Origin: Maribacter polysiphoniae
GTDB taxonomy: Bacteria; Bacteroidota; Bacteroidia; Flavobacteriales; Flavobacteriaceae
Assembly: GCF_003148665.1 (NCBI RefSeq)
Contig: NZ_QGGQ01000001.1
Coordinates: 327,762 to 391,761 of the forward strand
DNA length: 64,000 nt
Direction: 5' to 3'
The notes under the pieces are model-generated. The model searched no databases, had not been told where the DNA came from, and saw nothing but the letters and a program-made list of their open reading frames with translations. Shown piece after piece: positions 36,287 through 45,363 of this stretch; the stretch's first letter is position 1, and every line of letters starts with the position of its first letter. The translations under genes were made by a program, and so were the position numbers.

Positions 36287-36577
36287 ATGCCGAAAAGCAA
36301 TAGGTCCAGCTCTTGGATAACCGTTTTGAGTGAATTGGTAGCCGTCTTTTTTAAAAGTATGCGTCTAAGCAAACGAGGAAGAACCTGGCACCAACACGTG
36401 GTACCGCATGAAAACGGCTGGGCGGTACGTCGCGAGGGCAACAAACGTATCACCTCTACCCACCGACGCCAAGATACGGCCATTAATAAAGCAAAACGAT
36501 TGGCTCGGAAACACAAGGCCGATGTGATCATCCATAGAGCGGATGGAACCATACGGGACCGTATTGGTTATGACTGA
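36287..36577 (+). CDS. DUF2188 family protein
   Basis: A 96-residue basic protein. The last ~60 residues follow the DUF2188 pattern: TWHQHVVPHENGWAVRREGN, then HRRQDTAINKAKRLARKHKA and ADVIIHRADGTIRDRIGYD. The start MPKSNR at 36287 is chosen because the upstream extension does not match the family. Members occur widely in bacteria; their function is unknown, though the basic surface suggests nucleic-acid contact. It stands alone. Confidence 0.8.
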   Translation: MPKSNRSSSWITVLSELVAVFFKSMRLSKRGRTWHQHVVPHENGWAVRREGNKRITSTHRRQDTAINKAKRLARKHKADVIIHRADGTIRDRIGYD

Positions 36578-36930
36578 TTCCTATTTCTGATAAATGGATG
36601 GCTTCCCAATTTGTGTCCCGTGATCGCAATGACACTCCAACTGCTTTTTAAAAAGGGACTTTCCTCTTTTTTGTTTTTAAGGGTTTGCGTAAATTGGATT
36701 TATAGATCGTAAACAGATTACAAGAATCGAATGACCCAAAATTTTAAAAGTCTGTGGGATAGGTTAATCCATACTCCTGAAAAAGAAAGAGTTCATCTCG
36801 GTTATGTTCAAGGATTAAATGTTTGGAGGTACTCTTTGAATATACCCTACCACCTTTTTTCTTGCATATTTACGATGTTAACAAATGAACGGGAATACAT
36901 TGACCAATCGACTACTAAACCTTATTTATC
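36578..36930. other. Intergenic region, no clear content
   Basis: No supported gene. A 67-codon frame (36731-36934) has no recognisable features. Confidence 0.4.
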
Positions 36931-37344
36931 ATGAAAGAAAAACTAAAAGTCCTTAAAATTTTACACATCACCCTTTGTGTGGGGATGGTGCTTGCCTATT
37001 TGTATATCGGCAATCTTACTTCGCTCGACTTTTTAAAATTTCCCGAATTGGATACGGAGGTGATGGTGTATTTATGCATCCCCTTTGCGGCTATTTTTTT
37101 GGGCAATTTTCTTTTTCGGTCTCAATTGGATAAGATAGACCACAAAAAGAGTTTGGAGGAAAAAATACCGTTTTACCAAGGTGCATCCTTGGTACGTTGG
37201 GCCATTTTGGAGGGTGCGGCGCTAATTATCCTTTTCTTGAAGCCGGCATTGGTGGTTCTTGGCATTTTCATTATCGTGTATATGATCTTCCTGCATCCAT
37301 CCGAAGCACGTATAAAACATGACCTTAGACATACAGGGCGGTAA
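36931..37344 (+). CDS. Four-helix integral membrane protein, function unknown
   Basis: A 137-residue protein with four predicted membrane helices, in two pairs (ILHITLCVGMVLAYLYIG and VYLCIPFAAIFLGNFLF; LVRWAILEGAALIILFL and ALVVLGIFIIVYMIFL), and a short basic C-terminus. The motif RWAILEGAAL with a charged pair in the third helix is seen in conserved hypothetical membrane proteins of Flavobacteriaceae. No enzymatic motif is visible. It converges with the esterase gene downstream. Confidence 0.75.
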   Translation: MKEKLKVLKILHITLCVGMVLAYLYIGNLTSLDFLKFPELDTEVMVYLCIPFAAIFLGNFLFRSQLDKIDHKKSLEEKIPFYQGASLVRWAILEGAALIILFLKPALVVLGIFIIVYMIFLHPSEARIKHDLRHTGR

Positions 37345-37401
37345 AAACCCCATAGAAGTGGTGATTGGGTACCATATACTTTGAACAGGTCATTGATTTG
37401 G

Positions 37402-38235
37402 CTATTCAATACCTTCCAAAGACAACATTTTTTCGGCATATCGGGTGCCTAATTGGCGAACGCCCTCCGAATTGAAATGTACATGGTCTTCCCTTACAGG
37501 GCAACCTGTTGATGAAATCACATGGGCCGTAGGTATTGTTTCGGGCAAGGTATTGATGATAGGGTTCATACTGGCGCAGACCCCGTTTTGGTCTACACCA
37601 ACAACCTCTCCGGCCAATAAGGGAACCTCTTCGGCGGTAAGTCCTAAATCTGTCAACATATTGTTATAAACCTTCTGTACATACTTGGGCCATTGGCGAT
37701 CATCTTGATTCGTTTCACCCTGATGCAGGAGTATACCCTTGATTACACCATCTTTTTGGGCTTTTTTGGCCATTGCTATAAGACGTGCATAGGGGTTTCC
37801 ACCATAGGCGGCGATCTTATCGGTAAACCAGGCTTCCCTATAGGTCTCCGTATAATCCTCGTAAATATCCTTATCGAATAAGCGAATATCACAACCGCCA
37901 ATAGCAACATTGATTACCCCTACCGAAATACTGTCCGGTAGTTTTTCAATCATGGTGCGTCCAAAATAATCGGCAGGGGAGAGTCCAGACCAGCATTGGC
38001 TCAATGGGGGCACTGCAGTGTACCAAAACCCTTTTTGCTTTCCGACATCCGGACAGTCCGTGGTGGGCATTACCTTAAAGCGACTGCTTACGATGAGGTC
38101 TTGGGGCTCTATCGTAGCAGAACCTTCCATATTCGATTGACCAAAACAGAGGTAAATATGAAGATTGGGATCTTGGGAAAAGATATTCATGGTGGTCATA
38201 ATCAATATTAAAAAAGGGAGTACAGGTGTTTTCAT
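37402..38235 (-). CDS. Sialate O-acetylesterase-type SGNH esterase, secreted
   Basis: A 277-residue protein with signal peptide MKTPVLPFLILIMTTMNIFS; I used ATG 38235 because the upstream frame extension precedes the signal. The SGNH pattern is present: CFGQSNMEG with the catalytic Ser, NVAIGGCDIRLF with Gly, LLHQGETNQDD with the Glu/Gln block, and EDHVHFNSEGVRQLG with the catalytic Asp-x-x-His. This is the PF03629 type, whose members remove O-acetyl groups from sialic acids or from xylan and other polysaccharides. In this carbohydrate region deacetylation of a plant or algal glycan is likely. Confidence 0.87.
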   Translation of the reverse strand: MKTPVLPFLILIMTTMNIFSQDPNLHIYLCFGQSNMEGSATIEPQDLIVSSRFKVMPTTDCPDVGKQKGFWYTAVPPLSQCWSGLSPADYFGRTMIEKLPDSISVGVINVAIGGCDIRLFDKDIYEDYTETYREAWFTDKIAAYGGNPYARLIAMAKKAQKDGVIKGILLHQGETNQDDRQWPKYVQKVYNNMLTDLGLTAEEVPLLAGEVVGVDQNGVCASMNPIINTLPETIPTAHVISSTGCPVREDHVHFNSEGVRQLGTRYAEKMLSLEGIE

Positions 38236-38879
38236 TCCTTTATTTCTTTGTACAGAAGGGATTATTAAAGCTGCTTTCCACATATAACAAAATACGGGGC
38301 AAAGCAGCTGATAATCAAAAGTAATAAAAGTAACCGATAGTTTTTTTGCCAAACCACACCAACCAAGGTTTCACTTTTTTCTTTCCAAAATTTGGTCGAT
38401 CAGGTATTCCCGGTTCCTTTATCGATTTGGGAATTGGAGAGGAAAGACTCTTGGCATTCACATTAAGTGCTACCATAGCGTTGACCCTCTTTGCCTTCCG
38501 CGTTCTTAACCTACCTACACTTATGCAGACAGGATGAGGTTTGGATCATATCGTTCAGGGAAGCCAATCACGTCACAAGGAAGATTTAAGACAGGGGAAA
38601 GACTTGATAATCAACAGAAAACCAGTGTGATCGACTAACCGGCCAGCATCAATAAAAAGGGTAGGCTATGGTTTACCAAAAATCGAATGAAGGCTTTTAT
38701 CCAGAAGCACTAGGGTTGTCCTAAGGTGAAAATAGAGGGTTTAATATGGATTGGAGTAACTTTTATTTCCTATCTTTTTCGTCGTTTATTGGTGCTAATT
38801 AATTTCCAAGGACTTTTGAGAATTGCTATTTCATCTATAGTTATCCCCGAGTATTGGAGAGATAAATAATACAAATGAT
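38236..38879. other. Long intergenic region between divergent esterase and NagX-like genes
   Basis: About 640 bp without a supported gene. A 63-codon frame at 38346-38537 has a hydrophobic centre but no family signature; it may be chance or a decayed coding piece. Promoters for both divergent genes must lie here but I cannot fix them. Confidence 0.4.
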
Positions 38880-39983
38880 ATGGCCAAAGTACAGGAATCA
38901 TCCAACAACCGACTTCTTTCCCTTGATTTTTATCGGGGCGTAACGATGTTCTTGCTCATAGCGGAGTTCTCCCACCTGTTCACATATATGGTGGCTCCCG
39001 AATTTGAAGGAACCATTGTACATGCTATAGGGGAACAGTTTCATCATATGGAATGGGAAGGGATGCATTTTTGGGACCTGATCCAACCATTTTTTATGTT
39101 CATAGTAGGGGTGGCCATGCCATTGTCATTCCATAAAAGAATTGCCAGGGGCGATACGTACAATCAAGTTTTTAAACACGCACTAAAAAGGGCTTTTCTA
39201 ATGTTGGTCTTGGGTTGGGCCTTATACTGCATAGACCCAGGGAAAATCGTCTTTAGGTTCCAAAACGTACTTGCCCAGCTTTCGGTGACCTATATTTTGG
39301 CCTTTATCATTTTAAAAAGGCCCGTGGCTGTTCAAATCGCTTTTTCTGTTTTTCTGATTCTTATTTCAGAGGCACTTTACAGGTTTTTCCCGTTAGAAGG
39401 CTTTAATCATGCATTCCTCCCCGGCGAAAACTTTGGTGCTTGGTTCAATATCCTTATTTCAGGGAAGGAAGATGGCGGCCATTGGGCAATGTTCAATGCC
39501 ATACCTACTGCGGCCCATACGATTTGGGGTGTTTTGGCAGGCCAATTGATGATGGGCAATAAGACAGATAAAAGAAAGTTACAGATTCTTTTGGTAACGG
39601 GTGTTTTAGGACTGATAATAGGATTCGGCCTAAGCCCGTTTACCCCAATCATCAAACGTATCTCTACAAGTACATTTGTCTTTGCCAGTGGTGGATGGTC
39701 AATCTTAGCGCTTGCCTTATGTTATTGGTTGATTGATATGAGAAAGTATCAAAAAGGGGTCCTGTTTTTCGCGATTGTCGGAATGAACCCATTATTTATC
39801 TATCTCTTTGCCCATGTGGGCGGGGCCGATTTAATCAGGAAAATCGTACTCCCCTTTTCAAATGCCATTTTCGCAGGGATGGGCGAAGTATACGCCATGC
39901 TCATCTTAAGCATTATTGTACTTTTCTTCCTCTGGTATCTTTGTTATTGGTTATATAAAAAGAGGATTTATATCAAGATATAA
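38880..39983 (+). CDS. NagX/HGSNAT-like membrane acyltransferase (DUF5009 type), copy 1
   Basis: A 367-residue protein with about ten membrane helices. The N-terminal signature RLLSLDFYRGVTMFLLI and then WDLIQPFFMFIVGVAMPLSF, with a conserved His/Asp environment, place it with the DUF5009 and heparan-alpha-glucosaminide N-acetyltransferase-like family. In some Bacteroidetes the homologue NagX is encoded with N-acetylglucosamine genes; its role (transport or transmembrane acetylation) is not settled. A second, longer-diverged copy is encoded at 49232. A sugar-kinase cluster follows after the TauE gene. Confidence 0.85.
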   Translation: MAKVQESSNNRLLSLDFYRGVTMFLLIAEFSHLFTYMVAPEFEGTIVHAIGEQFHHMEWEGMHFWDLIQPFFMFIVGVAMPLSFHKRIARGDTYNQVFKHALKRAFLMLVLGWALYCIDPGKIVFRFQNVLAQLSVTYILAFIILKRPVAVQIAFSVFLILISEALYRFFPLEGFNHAFLPGENFGAWFNILISGKEDGGHWAMFNAIPTAAHTIWGVLAGQLMMGNKTDKRKLQILLVTGVLGLIIGFGLSPFTPIIKRISTSTFVFASGGWSILALALCYWLIDMRKYQKGVLFFAIVGMNPLFIYLFAHVGGADLIRKIVLPFSNAIFAGMGEVYAMLILSIIVLFFLWYLCYWLYKKRIYIKI

Positions 39984-40435
39984 ATAACAGAACTGCTAGA
40001 ATCAGCAGTATCGAAACCGATTGGGACCAATGGATGTTTCCCCAAATGGCCGCTGCCATAAAGTTGCACCTTGAATATGGCAATGGTTTTTTATGGCAGT
40101 CCTCTAAGCATACTAAATCATTCCACTGGATTGTTTGGGGTATAAACCCTTATATTTCGTTGAAACTACAACACCCTTTTATTTTATCGGATAAAATTTG
40201 GTTTTAGTCCAAAACCCGTACACAAATGATATTTCACCTGTAATATTGCGAGTTGAAAATAAAATTTACAGCTGATGCGAACGAGGATAGATTATGTGGA
40301 AATAGGACGGTTTCTAATTTGTTTGGGGCTTTCATGGATCGCTTGGATGGGGATGTACCATACCGGTTCCATTTTTTAGTCCATACAAGACAACAAAGAC
40401 CTAAAACCAATGTGAGGCATATTTTTCAAAAGGTC
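39984..40435. other. Intergenic region with possible decayed coding sequence
   Basis: A hairpin ACTGCT/AGCAGT lies at 39992-40009 just after the NagX-like stop, without a T run. From about 40001 to 40130 one frame is open and reads like protein (SSIETDWDQWMFPQMAAAIK ...), but it has no start and I do not recognise it. It may be the tail of a lost gene. Confidence 0.35.
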
Positions 40436-41191
40436 TTATTTTATTAAGATCATAATTGCACCCAGGGCAGTTAGTACGAGAATCATTTTGCGGTAAAAAT
40501 CCTCTTTTATGATCTTTACCAAACGTACTCCGACAAAAAGTCCAAGAAAGATCGCAGGGGCCAATTTAAGGTTGATCAATAAAGTTTCTGGGGTGATGGT
40601 ACCCCAAGCCCAAATATGAAAAGGGAGTTTGAATAGGTTGATAATCAGGAATAACCAGGCTGCGGTACCGATAAACTCGTTCTTGGGCAGCCGCATGGCT
40701 AAAAAGAAAATATTACTGAAAGCCCCAGCCAAATTGCCGATCATGGTGGTAATACCTGCTAGGACACCTATGAATCCGGCAAAGGACCAATGTGAGGGAA
40801 CGTTCTTGGTTTTTTTTCGGTCCCACCAATACATCATCACCACACTACCTAAAATAATGATGGCCATTCCGATCTTAAAGGTTTGCTCATCGAGGTCCAT
40901 CCCAATAAAGACCCCGATTAAGATCCCCACGATAATCCAAGGTAAAAACCGTAGAATATATGACCATTGGCAATGTCTGTTGTAATAGACGACGGCAAAG
41001 ATATCGGCTAGGATCAGTAAGGGAACTACGAGTCCAGTCGATTCCTTGGCGCCAAAGGCCAATGCCATTAGGGTTACATTGATGATGGCCACCCCCTTGA
41101 TTCCTGCCTTGGAAATGCCGACCACAAAGGTCGCAGTCAATGCCATGATCCATGCCATTGTTGGTATATCTGATTGTATTGATAGGAGCAC
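40436..41191 (-). CDS. TauE/SafE-family membrane permease
   Basis: A 251-residue protein with about eight helices. The N-terminal MALTATFVVGISKAGIKGVA and the repeat half VLAGITTMIGNLAGAFSNIFFLAMRLPKNEF match the TauE/SafE family of anion exporters and importers (sulfite, sulfoacetate and other organic anions). The frame begins with GTG at 41191; ATG 41158, 11 codons in, is an alternative. Its substrate cannot be told from sequence. It is oriented against its neighbours and so probably transcribed alone. Confidence 0.87.
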   Translation of the reverse strand: MLLSIQSDIPTMAWIMALTATFVVGISKAGIKGVAIINVTLMALAFGAKESTGLVVPLLILADIFAVVYYNRHCQWSYILRFLPWIIVGILIGVFIGMDLDEQTFKIGMAIIILGSVVMMYWWDRKKTKNVPSHWSFAGFIGVLAGITTMIGNLAGAFSNIFFLAMRLPKNEFIGTAAWLFLIINLFKLPFHIWAWGTITPETLLINLKLAPAIFLGLFVGVRLVKIIKEDFYRKMILVLTALGAIMILIK

Positions 41192-41507
41192 AGACGTTGT
41201 TTAGCGATCAATGCACAAATGTATCCTAAAATATTTATCTTTATCCTTTAATCAACAAACTACCCGATGGTAGCAACCGCCTTTTCCATTGATATTCCGA
41301 ATTTCATCACAGAACCTGTTCAATTAGATTTGTCTTCAGGTAATAATAGATGGTGGAGTTCTTCAAAAATTATTAATAACTGGAGCGTTGAAAGTTTTTG
41401 TTCACATCATATACTTATTAAATGCTAAAAGGGCACGAGTTATTTTTTGAAAATTTTGTCGGGCAGACAATGTTGAAACGATAAATGGAAACAAAATTTA
41501 AAAAAAT
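41192..41507. other. Intergenic region between the divergent TauE and ROK genes
   Basis: Non-coding as far as I can see; it should contain the promoters of both flanking genes. TTTATCTTTATCC at about 41236 resembles a Bacteroidetes -7 box but its partner is unclear. Confidence 0.35.
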
Positions 41508-42353
41508 ATGAAAACAGATGTAATAGTAGGTGTTGATATTGGAGGCACTTCAATAGGAGCTGGTTGTATTGTGGACAAGAAAATAATTAGGACCTACTCC
41601 CTTCCTACAGGGGCCGAAAGGACTGCTGAGGAAATACTTGAAACGCTTTATGAGGTTATTGATAAGGTGATGCTCCCCGAAACGAAAGCAATTGGTGTTG
41701 GTGTCCCTGGATTGATTAATGCGGGAAAGGGAGAAATTGTTAAAATTTCAAATATTCCCGCATGGAACGGTTTGGGTCTCGTTAAAAAAATCAGTGCACG
41801 CTTCAATATACCCGTATATATCGAAAATGATGCGAATTGTTTTGCCTTGGGAGAAAAACATTTTGGCAAGGGACAAAAATTCAATAACATGGTTGCAGTA
41901 GCCTTGGGAACTGGTGTTGGTGGTGGTATCATCATCAACAATAAACTGCATTCGGGCTTATTCGGCGGTGCGGGAGAGGTAGGTCACATGCCATATAAAG
42001 ACAGTATTTTTGAAGCTTATTGTGGTAGTGGTTTCTTTAACAAAATAAATACTATTACCGGAAAGGAGTTATATGATAAAGCGATGAAAGGGGATAAGGA
42101 TGCTTTGGCTCTCTTCAACGAATTTGGACATCATATCGGTAAACTCGTCACTACCATTTTATATATACTCGCACCTGATGCCATTATTTTCGGAGGCTCT
42201 ATCAGTAAGTCGTTCCCGCTTTTTAAAGATGGTATCCAAGAGGAATTGGCTGAATTTCCTTTTGATGTAATGAAAGATATTATAGCTATTGAGCAATCAG
42301 AGCTTGACGACATCGCGATATTGGGTGCCGCCGGTTTATATTATAATGCCTAA
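41508..42353 (+). CDS. ROK-family sugar kinase lacking the zinc-binding motif
   Basis: A 281-residue protein. The phosphate-binding GVDIGGTSIGAG, the catalytic ENDANCFALGE with Asp, ALGTGVGGGIIINNKL and GEVGHMPY are as in ROK glucokinases and N-acetylmannosamine/N-acetylglucosamine kinases. The usual CxCGxxGCxE zinc site after the GEVGH motif is replaced by EAYCGSGFF, with one cysteine left. There is no N-terminal helix-turn-helix, so it is an enzyme and not a NagC-type repressor. It starts a set with a FucP-like transporter (29 bp on) and a NahK-like kinase, probably one sugar-uptake operon. Confidence 0.88.
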   Translation: MKTDVIVGVDIGGTSIGAGCIVDKKIIRTYSLPTGAERTAEEILETLYEVIDKVMLPETKAIGVGVPGLINAGKGEIVKISNIPAWNGLGLVKKISARFNIPVYIENDANCFALGEKHFGKGQKFNNMVAVALGTGVGGGIIINNKLHSGLFGGAGEVGHMPYKDSIFEAYCGSGFFNKINTITGKELYDKAMKGDKDALALFNEFGHHIGKLVTTILYILAPDAIIFGGSISKSFPLFKDGIQEELAEFPFDVMKDIIAIEQSELDDIAILGAAGLYYNA

Positions 42354-42381
42354 CGATTTCTAATCAACTTAAATTCTTATT

Positions 42382-43620
42382 ATGACCAATTCTAAAAAAT
42401 CGAATTACATCATTCCACTGGCAATTGTTAGTGTCCTATTTTTTGTCATAGGTTTTGGTGTTGGGATCAGTGGTTTCCTGACCCCATTTCTTCAAGACGC
42501 ATTTGACCTATCCACATCCCAATCGTATCTAGTCACTGCCGCAATTTTTTCGGCTTTTGTGGTGTTTGGGGCTCCTGCAGGATGGATTATTAAAAAAGTT
42601 GGCTATAAATACGGAATGGTCATCGCCTTTTTTGTAATGGCCATAGGAATGGTGCTTTTTGTTCCATCCTCCAACATGCTTAGTTTTCCTTTATTCCTGA
42701 TCGCTCTATTTGTAGGTGGGATTGGCAACACTATCTTGCAAGCTTCGGTTAACCCATATGTTACCATTATTGGACCAAAAGAGAGCGCAGCCATGCGCAT
42801 GAGTCTTATGGGTATTTTTAATAAATCGGCCTGGTGGCTGTCATCGTTGTTTCTTGGCCTGTTCATGGATTTGAACAATGTTAAACTCGATGATGTTATT
42901 GTTCCGTTCTATATTGTAACCGGCATTCTAGTGGCATTGGGCATATTCATGATTTTTGCCCCACTACCGGAAGTGAAGGCCGAAGGTGAAGATGAAACGG
43001 ACGAAGCGGCCATATCTGGTTATGCTGCGAATAAAACAAGTGTTTTTCAATTTCCACACTTACTGTTGGGTGTGCTTGCCCTGTTTATCTACGTTGGGGT
43101 AGAAACTTTGCCAATGGCATCGATAATTGGTTTTGCAAAAGCGGTATTTGGGGATTCGGTACAGAACCTTGATAGTTTTGCCATGTATGTTCCATTGGGG
43201 CTGGTACTGGGATATGTCTTTGGGGTTATTATGATTCCTAAGTTTATGTCACAAACCGTGGCACTCAAATTGTTTTCTTGGATAGGAATAGTATCCGCCT
43301 TATTATTGATTTTCTTACCTGGTGAATATGGTATTTATTGCATGGCACTTATTGGTTTTTCCAACTCTCTTATGTGGCCGGCCATCTGGCCCCTTGCGAT
43401 TGCAGATTTGGGTAAATTCACAAAAACCGGTGCGTCTATGTTGGTCATGGGTATTGTAGGGGGAGCTGTGATTCCTTTAATTTTCGGTTTTTTGATTGAT
43501 GCGGTCAAAACTACCGAGGTTGCTACGGTTGCAAATTATCAGACCGCTTACTGGTTATTTATCCCAGCTTACCTGTATATTCTCTATTTTGCCGTTAAAG
43601 GAAGTAAAATCAGAAAGTAG
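42382..43620 (+). CDS. FucP-like MFS sugar transporter
   Basis: A 412-residue membrane protein with twelve helices. The opening LFFVIGFGVGISGFLTPFLQ, the loop GWIIKKVGYKYG and GGIGNTILQASVNPYVTIIG are typical of the FucP/GluP branch of the major facilitator family (fucose, glucose, galactose or N-acetylglucosamine with protons). It is flanked by two sugar-kinase genes, which suggests that it imports the sugar that these phosphorylate. The sugar itself cannot be read from the sequence; N-acetylhexosamine is favoured by context. Confidence 0.88.
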   Translation: MTNSKKSNYIIPLAIVSVLFFVIGFGVGISGFLTPFLQDAFDLSTSQSYLVTAAIFSAFVVFGAPAGWIIKKVGYKYGMVIAFFVMAIGMVLFVPSSNMLSFPLFLIALFVGGIGNTILQASVNPYVTIIGPKESAAMRMSLMGIFNKSAWWLSSLFLGLFMDLNNVKLDDVIVPFYIVTGILVALGIFMIFAPLPEVKAEGEDETDEAAISGYAANKTSVFQFPHLLLGVLALFIYVGVETLPMASIIGFAKAVFGDSVQNLDSFAMYVPLGLVLGYVFGVIMIPKFMSQTVALKLFSWIGIVSALLLIFLPGEYGIYCMALIGFSNSLMWPAIWPLAIADLGKFTKTGASMLVMGIVGGAVIPLIFGFLIDAVKTTEVATVANYQTAYWLFIPAYLYILYFAVKGSKIRK

Positions 43621-43640
43621 TTATTCTAAAATCTAAAGAT

Positions 43641-44729
43641 ATGTTATCGGAATTAAACAATATCGCTAAACAATTTCAAGTTGAAGGCGAAATAGAATCC
43701 ATCAAACCCCTTGGTGAAGGTTTTATCAATGACACCTATATTTTAAAAACCATCGGTGAAGATTCGCCTAACTATTTGTTTCAGCGAAAAAACAAGACAA
43801 TTTTCAAGGATGTACCTTCCATGATGGATAACATCCATAACATAACAACACATCTAAAAGCGAAAATTGTTGCGAATGGCGGCGATCCTTTACGCGAGAC
43901 AATGACCCTGACCAAAACCCACGATGGTAGGCTTTATCAACTTGATGAAGAGGGCGAATTCTGGACGATGTGCCTTTTCATTGACGACAGTGTGTCCTAC
44001 GAATCGGCAGATACCCCAGAACTAGCCTATTCGGGTGGTAAGGGCATAGGAAAATTCCAGCGCATGACTTCTGATTACAAAGGACAACTTGTAGATATCC
44101 TACCCGGTTTTCACAACATCCGCTTTCGCTTTGAACAATGGGATGAGGTATTGGCAAAAGATCCTGTTGGACGTAAAAGCATGGTAATGGAAGAAATCTC
44201 ATGGATAGAAGACCGTCGTGAAGAAATGTTGCAATTTTGGACTTTGGTTGAAGAAGGCACCATTCCTACACGTGTAACACATAACGATACCAAGATAAAC
44301 AATATTTTGTTCGATAAGAAGGGGGACGTTTTATGCATGATCGACCTCGATACGGTGCTGAGCAGCACTGCTTTGAATGACTTTGGCGATGCTATGCGGT
44401 CATACACCAATACCGGACTTGAAGATGATACGGAATTGGATAACGTGTCTATGGATTTGGAAATTTTCACGGCATACACCAAAGGATACCTCGAAGAGGC
44501 AAAATCGTTTTTAGTAGAGTCTGAAATGGATTATCTGGCGTTTTCGGCCAAATACATAACCTATGAACAGGTGCTTCGTTTTTTAATGGATTATATTGCT
44601 GGTGACACCTATTATAAAATTAAAAGCCCTGAGCACAATTTGGTTCGTACACATGCACAGTACAAATTATTACAAAGTATGGAGGCCCAATTTAAGACCA
44701 TGCAGGATGTTGTTAAGTCTTACTTGTAA
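43641..44729 (+). CDS. NahK-like N-acetylhexosamine 1-kinase (aminoglycoside phosphotransferase fold)
   Basis: A 362-residue cytoplasmic kinase. It opens like NahK (PLGEGFINDTYIL), the catalytic loop reads VTHNDTKINNILFD, and the metal site CMIDLDTV follows. NahK enzymes phosphorylate N-acetylgalactosamine or N-acetylglucosamine at C1 when using host or dietary glycans. It is 20 bp after the MFS gene. The remnant of a CBM9-like gene starts only five bases after its stop, so that gene was once part of the same operon. Confidence 0.85.
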   Translation: MLSELNNIAKQFQVEGEIESIKPLGEGFINDTYILKTIGEDSPNYLFQRKNKTIFKDVPSMMDNIHNITTHLKAKIVANGGDPLRETMTLTKTHDGRLYQLDEEGEFWTMCLFIDDSVSYESADTPELAYSGGKGIGKFQRMTSDYKGQLVDILPGFHNIRFRFEQWDEVLAKDPVGRKSMVMEEISWIEDRREEMLQFWTLVEEGTIPTRVTHNDTKINNILFDKKGDVLCMIDLDTVLSSTALNDFGDAMRSYTNTGLEDDTELDNVSMDLEIFTAYTKGYLEEAKSFLVESEMDYLAFSAKYITYEQVLRFLMDYIAGDTYYKIKSPEHNLVRTHAQYKLLQSMEAQFKTMQDVVKSYL

Positions 44730-44734
44730 GAGTT

Positions 44735-45139
44735 ATGGAAGCTGTTAAATCATTGGTGATTCCGTTTATCTATGATCTTGATGGGATTCCCTTGGAGCAA
44801 CTTAATAAGACACTTGCCTCCTCTGGGTTCTCGAGTAAAATAGATTAAATTGACTGGGAAGCATATCGTTATAAGCCTTCGGTGGATTTTTACCTAGCGC
44901 ACAACAATCAGCATCTTTTCATATTTTACAAAGTAATTGAAGAAAATCACGAGCGAAGCATATAAACGAAAATAATGCCGTTTGGGGGTAGTTGTGTGGA
45001 GACGTTTATCTTGAAAGGTAAAAACGAGCGGAAATTCAATTTTGAAGCTAATTGTATTGAAACAGCCCTTGTTCGTTTTGGCAAAGGACGGCACAGTAGG
45101 TTTCATCCGGGGCCAGCCAATTTCCCCACTGGGGACTAA
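44735..45139 (+). pseudogene. Decayed CBM9-like domain gene
   Basis: ATG 44735 starts MEAVKSLVIPFIYDLDGIPL, 37 codons to an in-frame TAA. The same frame goes on as IDWEAYRYKPSVDFYLAHNN and ends with VIEENHE; a shift gives AKHINENNAVWG; a second shift returns to SCVETFILKG and FNFEANCIETALVRFGKGRH. In order these are the conserved blocks of CBM9-like carbohydrate-binding proteins of Bacteroidetes (YKP.V.F.IAH, NAVWEDSCVE.FI, FEFNCIG). One nonsense codon, two frameshifts and a short end make it a clear pseudogene. Its position suggests it served the upstream sugar operon. Confidence 0.75.
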
Positions 45140-45363
45140 TTATCATCAACCTGTTTTTTAGAGGGTTAGTATTGGAATAATGCCGATTAAAACAAAAGGG
45201 GGCTTTGTTGTCTGTATGGTAAAATTGATATTTTTTTCAGCCATTTGGTTTAGGATATCGATATGGAATATGATAAAATAACGATTGCAGAACATACCAA
45301 AGCATATGGGAAATCCGTTATCACTATCCGTGTGATTATACCAAACCAACCCTTATTCGGATT

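Noticed and set aside
36731-36934. 67-codon frame upstream of the four-helix membrane protein
   Set aside because: No family pattern; it overlaps the start of the better supported membrane protein gene.
38346-38537. 63-codon frame in the esterase/NagX gap
   Set aside because: Starts inside low-complexity sequence and has no supporting motif.
40253-40447. 64-codon frame ending in the TauE gene
   Set aside because: No motif and it overlaps the 3' end of an established opposite-strand gene.
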